DNA of 64,000 bases from JACNKJ01 sp964344565 (GCA_964344565.1 CAYFNT010000010.1:1-64000), one strand, 5' to 3'. Positions 1-9,029 are shown, counted from the first letter of the stretch. Program-made: numbers and translations. The notes: generated by a model from the letters alone, not told the origin.

Positions 1-1216
1 AGTAAAGGGATTTCACACGACCCCAACTGGTATTTTCGGTCGCGGGAAAGCAATCCGAGCAGCCCACGCCCTTCGCTCCGATCCCGGGACCTGCGCAGGG
101 CGAATCGGAACAGAGGGAGAAGTCGTTGGCGCCATAGTCGCAGAACAAAGGGTGCTCGCTGATGATGTTGTCCATGGTTCCCACCAGCTCGTTGGAGCCG
201 GTGTTGCCGTAGACGCAGATGTAGTCGTTGCTCACCGTCGAACTCGAGAAATCGTAGGTCGCATCCCCTTCGTTGAAGGCCAGGATGACATGATCCAGAT
301 TGACCGTGCTGTATCCGAAGGTGATACCCGCTCCTTCCGGAGACATGTTCCCCACGATGGTGTTCCAGCTGAACATCACCGGGCTCGTACCCCAGAAGAA
401 GACGCCGCCCCCGTCGGAGTAGGATCCCTCCCCGACGACATTTCCGAAGATGCAATTGGAACTGAAACTGCCCGCTCCCTGCTCGATGGAGAGTCCACCT
501 CCATGCCCCGCCACCACCTCGTTGTTCCCGATCATGCAGGTGGTGATCTGACCCGAAAAGTCGTTGGCCTGGATGCCTCCGCCCCCAAAGGTGGCGGTGT
601 TGTTGTAGATCTGGCAGTTCAGCACGTTGCCATTGCCAGCAATGTAGATCCCCCCACCCTTGTTGCCGCTTCCGAGGGCCGTGCAGTGCTGAACGATGCA
701 ATATGAGATGTTTCCACTGCCTTCATGGTAGATGCCTCCGCCGTTGCGCCCTTGGCAGAATTGGATGCTGAGATTGCCGAGAGTGGGATCGGCGCCGGCG
801 GCAACGTGGATCCCGCCACCATCATCGAGGTAGGGCGGGGTCAGTTGAGTCGCGTCTCCATTGCTGATCACGCAATAGCTGAGTATGGATCCGGACTCCG
901 GTCCGTTGTCGATCTCGATGTGGCCCCAGCTGCTTCGAGCGCTCGCGGCGTCGAACACAACGGGCTCGACGGAGCTGCCGACGGCTTCGATGATTCCATC
1001 AACGTGCAGAACGTAGGGCCCGTCGAAGAGCACCTGGACTCCCGGTTCGATGATGAGGAAACTGAATTCCTCAATCGTGATATGTCCCTGAACGATGTAG
1101 GGCGAGTCTTCGAGGGTCCAGATCCCGGACACCGGACCGGCGGGCACATCGATCGCATGTCCTTGAGAGACAAGGAGTAATGCCAGCAAGACCAAGCCAT
1201 TCCATTTTCTGATCAT
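1..1216 (-). CDS. Secreted right-handed beta-helix protein, cut at its stop codon by the window edge
   Basis: The reading frame opens at an ATG (1214-1216) preceded by GGAGG and stays open for 405 codons to base 2. The next codon begins with T at base 1, so the edge probably cuts the stop codon itself. The first ~22 residues are a signal peptide (MIRKW then a Leu-rich core ending SQGHA). The body has irregular short repeats with GGGI-type turns and N/C/I ladders, typical of pectin-lyase-like parallel beta-helices (DUF1565/NosD style). The visible C-terminus is TSWGRVKSLY, matching the terminal signature of four other loci here. Enzymatic activity is not evident; a surface or extracellular structural role is inferred. 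Confidence 0.8.
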   Translation of the reverse strand, partial: MIRKWNGLVLLALLLVSQGHAIDVPAGPVSGIWTLEDSPYIVQGHITIEEFSFLIIEPGVQVLFDGPYVLHVDGIIEAVGSSVEPVVFDAASARSSWGHIEIDNGPESGSILSYCVISNGDATQLTPPYLDDGGGIHVAAGADPTLGNLSIQFCQGRNGGGIYHEGSGNISYCIVQHCTALGSGNKGGGIYIAGNGNVLNCQIYNNTATFGGGGIQANDFSGQITTCMIGNNEVVAGHGGGLSIEQGAGSFSSNCIFGNVVGEGSYSDGGGVFFWGTSPVMFSWNTIVGNMSPEGAGITFGYSTVNLDHVILAFNEGDATYDFSSSTVSNDYICVYGNTGSNELVGTMDNIISEHPLFCDYGANDFSLCSDSPCAGPGIGAKGVGCSDCFPATENTSWGRVKSLY

Positions 1217-1418
1217 GACGACCTCCAGATCCCCAAGCATGACATCGGGGAACCAGAGATACAAGAGGAATTGCGGTTTTTCGAAATCAGGCGGCTCGCC
1301 TCCTAAAACAAGCCAATCTCTCTTTCGCGTAAGTCCGACGTAACGCTCCACCCCTACTCTCACCACGTCTCCATCGAACGACCCCGCGATGGGAAGGGGC
1401 GCATGGGAGGAAGGCCTC

Positions 1419-1625
1419 ATGTCCACCTACGTGGTCACCTTTTTGGGAAACGTGTCCGAAAGCTTCCGAGGCCGAGTTCGCCATGTGGCCACGGGTGAGG
1501 AGGCGAAGTTCTCCACGGTCACCGACCTGCTTGGTTTCTTCGAAGAGATGAACGCCACCAGCGGACTGTCGACGACATCCATCGTGGGAAGGGATGCGGA
1601 ATCCGACCTCGAGGGATCCGGCTAG
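1419..1625 (+). CDS. Small conserved protein of unknown function (68 aa)
   Basis: I place the start at ATG 1419, giving MSTYVVTF, because GGGAGGAAGG lies 5-14 bases upstream; an earlier in-frame ATG at 1389 has no such site. The product is a single small alpha/beta domain: an N-terminal strand, FRGRVRHVATGEEAKF, then an amphipathic helix (TDLLGFFEEM). This resembles widespread small proteins of the type YVVRV...GxVRHVxTGExxxFxSxxELLxFL, none with a known function. Its TAG stop overlaps the stop of the convergent regulator gene in a shared CTAG. Cytosolic; no signal peptide or membrane segment. Confidence 0.65.
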   Translation: MSTYVVTFLGNVSESFRGRVRHVATGEEAKFSTVTDLLGFFEEMNATSGLSTTSIVGRDAESDLEGSG

Positions 1626-4600
1626 CTTCTGCCCAATGAAGCGGCCTTATCCGCAAGCTCCTGCATGCGGGCCGAGGGCATGAGGTCGAGCTCGCGGATC
1701 ATGACCTGCTCGTAGCGATGGAAATCCTCCAGCGCCTCCCTCCGGTTTCCCAGGGCGATCTGCGCCGATACGAGATGCCGGTGGAAGTTCTCCTCATAGG
1801 GATCCATGGACAATCCGCGGCGACACAGGGCGGGCACGCGATCGTGTCGGCCGACGGCCTCATGGGCCTCGAGCAGTCTCGCGATAGCCCTGCGGCAGCG
1901 GTCACGCAGATACTCGCGCTCTTCCACGGCGATCTCCTCGTAGGGACTCTCCGAGAGGAAATCGCCGCGATAGAGTTCGAGAGCTCGCTCGTAGAGAGGC
2001 GCCGCCTTCTCCCTGCCACCTTCCTTCCAAAAGGTCTCGGCCTCGTCCAGCAGTGTCTCGAACTCGGCCACGTCGTAGTAGTGCGACTCTCCCGGTTCCA
2101 ACCTGCACGCCTCGTTGCGATGGCGCACGTAGTGGGATTTTCGAGCCTCCTCGATTTCGGGCTCCAGCGCCTTGCGCAGAAGAAAGACGCTCTGGCGCAG
2201 GTTGTTCTTCGCCTTCTTGGGATCCGCGTCCGGCCAGAGCTGATCCAGGATCTGTTCCTGGGGTATCCATCGGAAACGTCGGGATAGCAGCAGTTGGAAT
2301 AGACGTAGCGCTCGCTTCGACTTCCACTGACCGAATGGAAGTTCGTGGTCGCCGAGATCCACGAGCAGGGGGCCCAGTGCGAGAACTCGCATGGGAGCGC
2401 TGGGCGCCTGTTCGAGTTCTTCGGCTGCCTTCGCGGCCGAGGCGCCCCCGCCCGTCCGTGCCAATCGCAGAAGGGCGGCCTGGACGTCGCCGCCGCCTAT
2501 CTGGCTAAGCAGTTCCACCGCATTGAGTCGCACAGCCTCGGAGTCATCCTCGCTGAGCTTCAGAAGTTCGGGAAGCGCGACCGCTCCGAGACGCGACAGC
2601 TGATGAGTCACGTATTCGGGCTCTACCCCGAGTCGAAGCGCTCTGGTCAGGACTCGAGATGCGCGATCGCGCTCGACGACCAGGAACAGATTCTCGTGCT
2701 CCATTCCGGCGACTCCGGCGATGAGGATTTCGAGGAGCGCTCGAGCTTCCTCGTCGCCCGGAGAGAGGGCATCCAAGCGCAGGACCATCAGGTGGTGCAG
2801 CCAGTAGGAGGCTCCCACGCTGCGGAACAGCTCTTCGGCTTTGGACCAGTACTCGCCGCATCGCTTCTTTCGCGTGCTCTCGAAACAGAGACCGAGGACC
2901 AGATTACACTGGCCCTCGAGTTGGCGCTCCTTCATTTCCTTGGCCACGGAAAGGGCGTGCTCCGCGTGCTTCCTCGCGGCATGGCGATTGCCCTCGGCCA
3001 GCGCGGTCAGGGACAGGCCCAGGTAGGGCACGCACTGCAATTCGGCCTCGCCAAGTTCCTGGCCCATGCGCTCGGCCGCCTCGAAGTGGGTCCGCGCCGA
3101 ATCGAGATCCCCGTCGAAGAGGTCGCATCGTCCGAGAGTGTAGCGACAGACACCCACCATGATCGGGTAGGGCAGGCTCTCGGCCTGCCTGAGAGCCGCT
3201 TCGGAGTACTGGCGAGCCTCCCGAAGCTCGCCGGCCGTGAACATCACCCAGCCCAACACGCCGAGACTGTGACAGATGCGACGGGGCTCCTTGAGGCGTC
3301 GAAAAATCGACAGGGATCGCCTCGCGGCGCTCTTGGCCTTCTTTAAATCGCCGAGGTAGGCGTGGACGTTGGCGGCGAGAAGATAGAGAACCCGGCCTTG
3401 GCCGATCTCGTCCTTGCTTCGGCGGAAGATGGCTTCGGCCTGAAGCAGGAAGGCTTCGCCTTCCGCGTATCGACCGAGGTCGCAGGCCGACACGCCGCGC
3501 AGGCCGAGGATGCGGCCGCGTATTCGGGAACTGATGGGACCCGGTTCGGCCAGGGCCTCGTCGCAGAGCCTCAGGCAGGCGCGATACTGACCCTTTCGCA
3601 TCTTCAGCTGGGCCAACAGGCTCATGAGCTCCACGCGCCGTTCGGACTTCTTGCACAGCTTCAGCGATTGGCGATAGCGTTTCTCCGCCCGGGGCCACTG
3701 CCCTTGAATGTCGTGAATGCGGCCCAGGGTCATGAGCGCGCCGGGATGCTTCCTCAGGCTTGCCGCCGGAAGACTCTCCAGCGCCTCCCGAATCTCATCG
3801 TAGCGTCCGAGATCGAGCAGAGCTTCGCCGAGCTTGTCGACGAGACGCAGGACCTTCTCGGCGTCTCCCGCCGCGGCGAAGGCCGCCACCGCTTCCATCC
3901 AGAGTTCGCGCTTGCGAAAGGCCTTCCCGGCGGCTTCATGAAGCGATCGCAACTCACGCTCGCCGGTCTCCACAGACAATCTCTCGCGCAGGGCGTCCCG
4001 AAAGAGCTGATGATATCGATACTCACCCTGTTCCGCTCCAGTGGGAAAGGTGAAGAGATTTCCCCGGGCGAGGGTCTTGAGACGCTTCGCGCTGTCGCTC
4101 GCCTTCAGCACTTCGTCGCAGAGCTCCGCCTCGAGGCGCGGGAGGACCGATGACCGCATGAGAAAGAGCTGTAGCTCCGGCTCCAGCTGATTGATCACCT
4201 CTTCGGCGAAGTAGGGGAACCATCCGATCTCGGCCCCCTGGAAATGATCGAGGGTCTCCTCGATGAGCAACTCGGGCTGCCTTCCGAGGTACTGGAAGAA
4301 GATCTCCAATCCCGCTGCCCAACCTTCCGTGAGCGATGCCACGCGCCGGGCCTGTTTCGGCTCGAGTTCGAGGCCAGGCAATCGCATCTCGAAGAGCGCG
4401 GCGACCTCCTCCTCGCTGAATGACAGATCGATGGACTCCAGTCGCGCAGCCTCGCCTTGGGCCTGCAGGCGCATGATGGGGATGTCGAGGTGTTCTCGGG
4501 AGGAGAGTACGAGACTCGACTTCGCCGGCAGAAAGCGTGCGAGGCGCTCGATGAAACCGAGGGCCTCAGAGGATGAGGTGACCGTATGCACATCGTCGAG

Positions 4601-4966
4601 GATGATCATTCGGCCCCTGCGTTCCTCGCGAAGACCCGTGACGAGAGCCGCGAGAGCCCGGTCGGGCGAGATCTGGGCGCCGCCGGCCATCTTTCTCGCC
4701 GCGTCGTTCATGGCCTCGAGCAGTCGTTCGGCCAGCCGTTCGGGGTGGGCGTCGAGTTCGTTGAGAGAGAACCATGCGCAGGGACGCTTCGCCGAAGCCG
4801 CCTTCTCGGCCAGGAAGCTGGTCTTCCCGAAACCGGCTCCCGCCGTCACGAGGATGATGCGCCTGTCCCCCCGATCTTCCCACAGCGCGTCGAGGCGAGG
4901 CCGGACGAGGTAGCCCGAGGGCAATCCCGGCAGATTGATTTTGCTGGCTCTGAACTTGGGCGGCAT
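1622..4966 (-). CDS. MalT-like ATPase / SARP-type (BTAD) transcriptional regulator, 1114 aa
   Basis: A very large signal-transducing regulator. Near residues 43-50 it has a Walker A (GAGFGKTS) and near residue 130 a Walker B (MIILDDVH), the STAND NTPase core of MalT/LuxR-LAL proteins. A long TPR superhelix fills the middle, followed by a short HEAT-like stretch (LSRLGAVALPELLKL...). The C-terminus is a winged helix (LPFGQWKSKRALRLFQLLL...) plus a bacterial transcriptional activator domain, instead of the usual LuxR helix-turn-helix. ATG 4966 is chosen over an upstream in-frame GTG at 5005 because GAGG sits about 9 bases before it. It probably activates unidentified genes when TPR-bound ligand and ATP drive oligomerisation. 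Confidence 0.85.
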   Translation of the reverse strand: MPPKFRASKINLPGLPSGYLVRPRLDALWEDRGDRRIILVTAGAGFGKTSFLAEKAASAKRPCAWFSLNELDAHPERLAERLLEAMNDAARKMAGGAQISPDRALAALVTGLREERRGRMIILDDVHTVTSSSEALGFIERLARFLPAKSSLVLSSREHLDIPIMRLQAQGEAARLESIDLSFSEEEVAALFEMRLPGLELEPKQARRVASLTEGWAAGLEIFFQYLGRQPELLIEETLDHFQGAEIGWFPYFAEEVINQLEPELQLFLMRSSVLPRLEAELCDEVLKASDSAKRLKTLARGNLFTFPTGAEQGEYRYHQLFRDALRERLSVETGERELRSLHEAAGKAFRKRELWMEAVAAFAAAGDAEKVLRLVDKLGEALLDLGRYDEIREALESLPAASLRKHPGALMTLGRIHDIQGQWPRAEKRYRQSLKLCKKSERRVELMSLLAQLKMRKGQYRACLRLCDEALAEPGPISSRIRGRILGLRGVSACDLGRYAEGEAFLLQAEAIFRRSKDEIGQGRVLYLLAANVHAYLGDLKKAKSAARRSLSIFRRLKEPRRICHSLGVLGWVMFTAGELREARQYSEAALRQAESLPYPIMVGVCRYTLGRCDLFDGDLDSARTHFEAAERMGQELGEAELQCVPYLGLSLTALAEGNRHAARKHAEHALSVAKEMKERQLEGQCNLVLGLCFESTRKKRCGEYWSKAEELFRSVGASYWLHHLMVLRLDALSPGDEEARALLEILIAGVAGMEHENLFLVVERDRASRVLTRALRLGVEPEYVTHQLSRLGAVALPELLKLSEDDSEAVRLNAVELLSQIGGGDVQAALLRLARTGGGASAAKAAEELEQAPSAPMRVLALGPLLVDLGDHELPFGQWKSKRALRLFQLLLSRRFRWIPQEQILDQLWPDADPKKAKNNLRQSVFLLRKALEPEIEEARKSHYVRHRNEACRLEPGESHYYDVAEFETLLDEAETFWKEGGREKAAPLYERALELYRGDFLSESPYEEIAVEEREYLRDRCRRAIARLLEAHEAVGRHDRVPALCRRGLSMDPYEENFHRHLVSAQIALGNRREALEDFHRYEQVMIRELDLMPSARMQELADKAASLGRS

Positions 4967-5111
4967 GAGTCTGCCTCGCTGGCTATGGGAAAGGCCCAGA
5001 GGCACTTATCCTAGCACGGGCCCGATGGGAGGTCAGCTTTCCAGGGCCCTGGCTCCGAAATCGCCAGAATCGAGGCAGGGCGGCGGAATCTCAATTTTTT
5101 TAAGTTTAATA

Positions 5112-5140
5112 TTGAAACTTTTAAGTCGATTGACTAGTAT
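5112..5140 (+). promoter_or_regulatory. Sigma70-type promoter for the DUF2089 operon
   Basis: TTGAAA (5112-5117) and TAGTAT (5135-5140) are separated by exactly 17 bases, ahead of the AGGAGG site (5152-5157) and ATG 5163. The -35 lies inside an inverted repeat, AAGTTT...AAACTT (5102-5120), which could be an operator. The region is markedly AT-rich against its surroundings. Confidence 0.65.
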
Positions 5141-5162
5141 TGCTGACATCCAGGAGGTTGAT

Positions 5163-5516
5163 ATGGATATCTCGAAGGTTTCTTGCCCGGATTGCGGAAA
5201 GCCCATGAACCTGACCCGGGCCGCCTGCAGCGACTGTCGGGTCAGCCTCGAGGGCGAATTCGAGGTCTCGCCCCTGGGGCGCCTGAGCCAGGACGATCAG
5301 ATCTTCGTGCTCGCCTTTCTGCGCCACCACGGGTCCATCCGCAAGATGGAGAGCCTGCTGGGCATCAGCTACCCAACGGTCAAGAACCGACTGCGCGCCA
5401 TCGTCGGACGACTCGACGAAAGCTTCGAAGTGCCCAGCACCAACGCATTGATTCTCGAACAGCTGTCCCGCGGCGAGATCACCGTGGAGGATGCGCTGGA
5501 AAGGATGGAGGAATGA
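5163..5516 (+). CDS. DUF2089 family DNA-binding protein
   Basis: The 117-residue product starts with a zinc-ribbon-like region (CPDC at about residues 8-11 and CSDC at about 25-28). A helix-turn-helix-like block follows (GSIRKMESLLGISYPTVKNRL, about 58-78), and the protein ends in a short SHOCT-like helix (LILEQLSRGEITVEDALERM). This matches DUF2089, a family of small predicted transcription regulators. ATG 5163 has AGGAGG at ideal spacing. The stop overlaps the next gene's ATG (ATGA). It likely represses or senses its own operon, since an inverted repeat covers the -35 element. The C-terminal helix resembles the N-terminus of the third gene of the operon. Confidence 0.85.
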   Translation: MDISKVSCPDCGKPMNLTRAACSDCRVSLEGEFEVSPLGRLSQDDQIFVLAFLRHHGSIRKMESLLGISYPTVKNRLRAIVGRLDESFEVPSTNALILEQLSRGEITVEDALERMEE

Positions 5517-5755
5517 TTCCCGCACTGCTCATGATGCGCATCGGCCGCGAAACCAGGGTCTGGCTGCCGCTTCCCTTCTTCCTGGTCTGGCCCTTCTGGC
5601 TCATCGGGTGGCTCGCCTGGCTCGTCACAACCCTCTTCAATCGTACGGCGGCCGTGAAAATCGCGCTTTTCCAGATAGTCTTCTGGCATCTCCGCGGACT
5701 CACGGTGGACGTGGAGGAAAACGACGGCACCCAAATCCATTTCCGATTCATCTAG
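5513..5755 (+). CDS. Small membrane protein in the DUF2089 operon (80 aa)
   Basis: Starts at ATG 5513 inside the DUF2089 stop region (4-base overlap), indicating translational coupling. A Trp/Leu-rich hydrophobic stretch (WLPLPFFLVWPFWLIGWLAW, roughly residues 17-36) makes one hairpin or a single long membrane segment. A second hydrophobic region (KIALFQIVFWHL) follows, then a polar tail. I know no named family. Position between a DUF2089 regulator and a SHOCT-like protein suggests a membrane component of an envelope-sensing unit; this is inference. Confidence 0.75.
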   Translation: MIPALLMMRIGRETRVWLPLPFFLVWPFWLIGWLAWLVTTLFNRTAAVKIALFQIVFWHLRGLTVDVEENDGTQIHFRFI

Positions 5756-5766
5756 CGAGGTGAAAC

Positions 5767-6168
5767 ATGAACAGCGAACGAAAACAGATTCTGGACATGC
5801 TGGCCGAAGGCACGATCACCGCCGAAGAGGCCGACCGCCTTCTGGACAGGGTCGGTCATAGCGCCGAAACCGTGGTCGTCCCGCCCGAGGAGGCCCCCAG
5901 GAGCGGCAGGCTGAAGTATCTGCGCGTGCTGGTGGAAAGCTCGGACGGCGACAACGTGAACGTCCGCGTGCCCCTGGCCCTGGTCAAGGCGGGCATCAAG
6001 CTCAAGGGCGTGATTCCCGACAAGGCTCATGCGAAGATGCACGAGAAGGGCGTGGACCTGGACGCCCTCAGCGAACTGGACGAGGAGGAACTCATGGAAG
6101 CCCTCCGCGACCTTCAGGTGGACGTGGATTCCAACGAGGGCGACACGGTTCGCATCTTCTGCGAGTAG
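5767..6168 (+). CDS. SHOCT-like (YvlB/LiaX N-terminal type) protein
   Basis: The first 30 residues (ERKQILDMLAEGTITAEEADRLLDRV) are a canonical SHOCT-like helix pair as found at the N-terminus of YvlB and LiaX. The rest is a soluble domain beginning LKYLRVLVESSDGDNVNVRVPLALVKAGIKL, ending in acidic helices and a short strand. YvlB/LiaX proteins belong to cell-envelope stress operons in Firmicutes, so this third gene supports an envelope-stress interpretation of the operon. It starts 11 bases after the membrane gene, with GAGGTGAAAC just before the ATG. Confidence 0.8.
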   Translation: MNSERKQILDMLAEGTITAEEADRLLDRVGHSAETVVVPPEEAPRSGRLKYLRVLVESSDGDNVNVRVPLALVKAGIKLKGVIPDKAHAKMHEKGVDLDALSELDEEELMEALRDLQVDVDSNEGDTVRIFCE

Positions 6169-6171
6169 TGC

Positions 6172-6681
6172 TCAGGAAATGTCCGCGAAGGCGGCGTGAT
6201 AGCGAAGCAGGCCCGAGACACCGTCGAGGGCCTTTTCTTCGAGCTCCATGGCCATGAAGACCTCGTCGGGCACATCATACTCGGACCGCAGTCCGAAGCT
6301 GCTCGCGGGCAGGAATCCGAAACGCGGATAGAACTCGGGATGACCGAGCACCGCCACAGCCTGGAAGCCCGAATCGCGGCAACGTGCCAGACCGGCCTCG
6401 ACAAGCTTCGATCCGATGCCGCGGTTCTGATGGGAAGGCGCGACCGCCATGGGAGCGAGGCCGGCGATGCGCAGCGATTCAGACGCATCGGCAAGGGTCA
6501 TGGCCGTGAAGACGATGTGCCCCACCACCGCGTCGCCGTCCAGGGCGACCAGCGAGATGAAGGGATCGGCATCGCGACGCAGGGCGTCGACCAGGTCGGC
6601 CTCGTCACTCCGTTCGAAGGCCTCCTCGTTCACGCGCCGGATGAACTCGATGTCCCCCGCTCGTTCCTCTTGTATCTCCAA
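6172..6681 (-). CDS. GNAT family N-acetyltransferase (YhbS-like)
   Basis: Contains the GNAT acetyl-CoA loop, LAPMAVAPSHQNRGIGSKLVEAGL (Q-x-x-G-x-G/A), followed by AVAVLGHPEFYPRFGFLPAS, a segment typical of the COG3153/YhbS group. The best start is TTG 6681, because GAGGAG lies 4-9 bases ahead and the product then begins at the expected first strand (MEIQEERAGDIEFIRRVNEEAF). An upstream ATG (6747) would run into the preceding gene. The substrate is unknown. The stop is 4 bases from the convergent SHOCT gene. Confidence 0.85.
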   Translation of the reverse strand: MEIQEERAGDIEFIRRVNEEAFERSDEADLVDALRRDADPFISLVALDGDAVVGHIVFTAMTLADASESLRIAGLAPMAVAPSHQNRGIGSKLVEAGLARCRDSGFQAVAVLGHPEFYPRFGFLPASSFGLRSEYDVPDEVFMAMELEEKALDGVSGLLRYHAAFADIS

Positions 6682-6695
6682 CTCGCTCCTCGCAT

Positions 6696-7391
6696 CTAGA
6701 AGTGCAAAGATAGCCCGAAACGCAGATCTTCCTGCTTGAAGTGCCAACCAGCTTCCTCGGTCGTCCAGCGACGGCCGACACCCCAGAGGTCCGTCTCGTA
6801 GATGGTCGTGTGTTTATTCGTGACAAATCGGGCCGACAAGAGGTACTCGGCATGAATACTGAGCCAGCTCCAGAGTTGTTTTTCGATTCCGAAGCATACC
6901 AGTACTCCAATCGTCTCGTACAGCGAGTACCCTTGGCTTGTATCCAAGAAGATCTCATCATCTGGCCAGCTTTGCCTGATCGACCAATAAGAGTCTTCGT
7001 ATTCGTGGATCGACCCGACTGGACCCGCCCCGTAGAACAGGGAGATGTCACTTCGATGGTGGCTGTGAAGAATCATCAATTCATAGGACCAGGATTTCAG
7101 CCACTCTGTAATCTCGTAGTCGTACACATTGGTGGGATAGAGCGCCGTCAGGTATTTGAGCTGATTGTCATAGATGGTGCTTCGGCCTGACAACCCCAGC
7201 CGAAAAGCCCAATTCTCTGATACCCGATACCGATAGGAGTAAACGCTTCCCCCGAAGGTGGAGATTCTGAATCCCGAGTCGAGCGCGAATTGGAATGAAT
7301 GGGATGGCGACGCTTCAACGTCATATGAGGAGGCAGCGAGTAGCAGAAACGCGAACAGCGCAATGGCGAGGATTGGCTTCGCCAAGGACAT
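6696..7391 (-). CDS. Predicted outer-membrane beta-barrel protein, paralogue of its upstream neighbour
   Basis: A signal peptide (MSLAKPILAIALFAFLLLAAS) leads into alternating aromatic/polar strands (YSYRYRVSENWAFRLGLSG...) and a terminal Phe (DLRFGLSLHF), the usual hallmark of an outer-membrane barrel. ATG 7391 has GGGAGG 8 bases ahead. An earlier ATG (7412) overlaps the neighbour's stop as ATGA but lacks a ribosome site. GC content and codon use are lower than in surrounding genes, shared with the next gene; this could mean recent acquisition. No named family recognised. Confidence 0.7.
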   Translation of the reverse strand: MSLAKPILAIALFAFLLLAASSYDVEASPSHSFQFALDSGFRISTFGGSVYSYRYRVSENWAFRLGLSGRSTIYDNQLKYLTALYPTNVYDYEITEWLKSWSYELMILHSHHRSDISLFYGAGPVGSIHEYEDSYWSIRQSWPDDEIFLDTSQGYSLYETIGVLVCFGIEKQLWSWLSIHAEYLLSARFVTNKHTTIYETDLWGVGRRWTTEEAGWHFKQEDLRFGLSLHF

Positions 7392-7408
7392 CGACACCAC
7401 CTCCCTGC

Positions 7409-8191
7409 TCATAGAAACACCGACAGGCTAAGTCGCCCGCCGTAGCTCACATAGGACCAGTAGCTCCGGGAGGTGCTCTTCAGGTAGCTACGCTCCCACT
7501 GCCCCTCATCCCAGTACTGAACGACCTCATCATCGGACGTGTGTGTGTAGATTCCGCCGTATTCCGCCTGAACCGAGTATCGTCCTCCGAAGGGCAAACG
7601 CACTCCGAGCGTCATCATCGCTCCGATCGACTCGATCTTTCGCTCACGCGCCTCACGACTCTGGACAAAATCGTAGTCATACCAATCGAAACGACTTTCA
7701 TCGCTGCGATGGTGAGAATGGGAGTATCTCGGCCCGAGCCCGAAGTACAGGTCAAGGTGATCCCGCTCTCTATACATTAGTACCTGAAGGTCGATGGAGA
7801 AAAGCTTCTCCCAGATCTCCAGGCCGTCCTGCTCCCCGTACCCGGGCATGTCATTGTAGAGTTCAAATTTTTCTTGGGTTCTGTCGAAATCCAAGTGGGA
7901 GAGCTCGAATCCGACTCGAGCTGCATAGCCGTCCTTGAGGAACCATTGATAGGCGAATGCCTGACCTCGGAAAGCGCTCAGAGTCAAATCGTAGCCAACG
8001 CCGAAGTTCACGGCCTGAGAGCCCTTTTTCAGCGCGTTTGGCGGCGCGGCGTTCTCGATGTCGGCAATCGCCAGGGAAGCCAATACAAAGAAAGGAAGAA
8101 TGAATACCAGTGGTCTGGACAAACTCAACGGACCCGCCCCCGAATGGATTTCCCGAGTAACTTGCTCAGAGTACCGGGTTCGCTGGAGCAT
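7409..8191 (-). CDS. Predicted outer-membrane beta-barrel protein
   Basis: The N-terminal region contains a hydrophobic signal (PLVFILPFFVLASLAIA) after about 27 charged residues. The true start may therefore be a downstream TTG in PLSLSRPLVF that follows a GGGGGCGGG run. The rest reads as beta-strand repeats with aromatic girdles (YQWFLKDGYAARVGFELSH, YFGLGPRYSHSHHRS), ending in LSLSVFL. The SHSHHRS segment parallels LHSHHRS in the downstream gene, so the pair is a tandem duplication. Function unknown. Lower GC than neighbours. Confidence 0.7.
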   Translation of the reverse strand: MLQRTRYSEQVTREIHSGAGPLSLSRPLVFILPFFVLASLAIADIENAAPPNALKKGSQAVNFGVGYDLTLSAFRGQAFAYQWFLKDGYAARVGFELSHLDFDRTQEKFELYNDMPGYGEQDGLEIWEKLFSIDLQVLMYRERDHLDLYFGLGPRYSHSHHRSDESRFDWYDYDFVQSREARERKIESIGAMMTLGVRLPFGGRYSVQAEYGGIYTHTSDDEVVQYWDEGQWERSYLKSTSRSYWSYVSYGGRLSLSVFL

Positions 8192-8252
8192 TTCAATATT
8201 CTAAATCAAGGAAACTCGAAAAGCTCGCCGATATGATTCAAGGGACCATCGA

Positions 8253-9029
8253 TCATGCCCTCTCGGCCAGATCCACTTCCCGGCGACCGGCCCAGCGGAG
8301 CATCCAGACCAGGACGGCCAAGTTGACGACCACGCCCAGGACGCCGCGTTCGGGTCCGTAGATCGCCACCTGTTCGATGCCGAGCAGTCCGCTCTTCGTG
8401 CCGTAGCCGAACAGAACGTAGGCCAGGCCGTTCCAAATCGCGTGAGCGGTCACGGGAACCAGCAGCGAGCCGGATACCAGTCGCAGAAGGCCCCAGCAAA
8501 GTCCGAGCAGCAGAACGTTGACGTAGTAGACGGGAATCTGCGAGGTCGGCAGCTTGAATCCATCCTCGATGATGGGAACCGCAACGTGCCAGGCCAGAAA
8601 GGCCACGCTGGTCCAGACGAGCACGGCGCGGCGCGTCCATCCGGCGCGAAGGCCAAGGCCCCAGAGAGCGCCGCGGAAGAATCCGTCTTCCGTGATGAGA
8701 ACGCCGATCCAGGTGGACGCGATCATCAGACCGAACTCGCCGGCCGCGGAGGGCAGTTCCGCGGTATCGATGGAAACCTGTCCGAAGACCAGCGCGAGAA
8801 GCACCAGGGGCGCCATGGCGAGGAAGGGATAGGCCAAGGCGACGAGGTGGTCGCGCCCTCCCCAGCGCCAGCCGATCTCACCTCGGCCGAGTCGCCAGAT
8901 CCCCCAGGCCAGTCCGGCGAGAACCGTGAGCACGAAGAGGTAGGGCAATGGGCTTCCGGTGGCCAATTCCGACGCCGTGGCCAGGACCGCGGCGGCGATG
9001 CCGAAGGCGATCGCCATCCTGCCTGTCAT
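8253..9029 (-). CDS. CPBP family intramembrane metalloprotease
   Basis: About seven hydrophobic segments. The CPBP/Abi motifs are visible: TEDGFFRGALWGLG (the usual EExxxR with ED instead of EE), LAWHVAV (second-motif His) and TAHAIWNGLAYVLFGY (HxxxN). The family includes CAAX-type proteases and bacteriocin-immunity proteins; here the ED variant may retain or weaken zinc-dependent proteolysis. The ATG overlaps the stop of the DUF2164 gene (TGATG). It is the last gene of a six-gene minus-strand run that contains another CPBP protein. Confidence 0.85.
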   Translation of the reverse strand: MTGRMAIAFGIAAAVLATASELATGSPLPYLFVLTVLAGLAWGIWRLGRGEIGWRWGGRDHLVALAYPFLAMAPLVLLALVFGQVSIDTAELPSAAGEFGLMIASTWIGVLITEDGFFRGALWGLGLRAGWTRRAVLVWTSVAFLAWHVAVPIIEDGFKLPTSQIPVYYVNVLLLGLCWGLLRLVSGSLLVPVTAHAIWNGLAYVLFGYGTKSGLLGIEQVAIYGPERGVLGVVVNLAVLVWMLRWAGRREVDLAERA

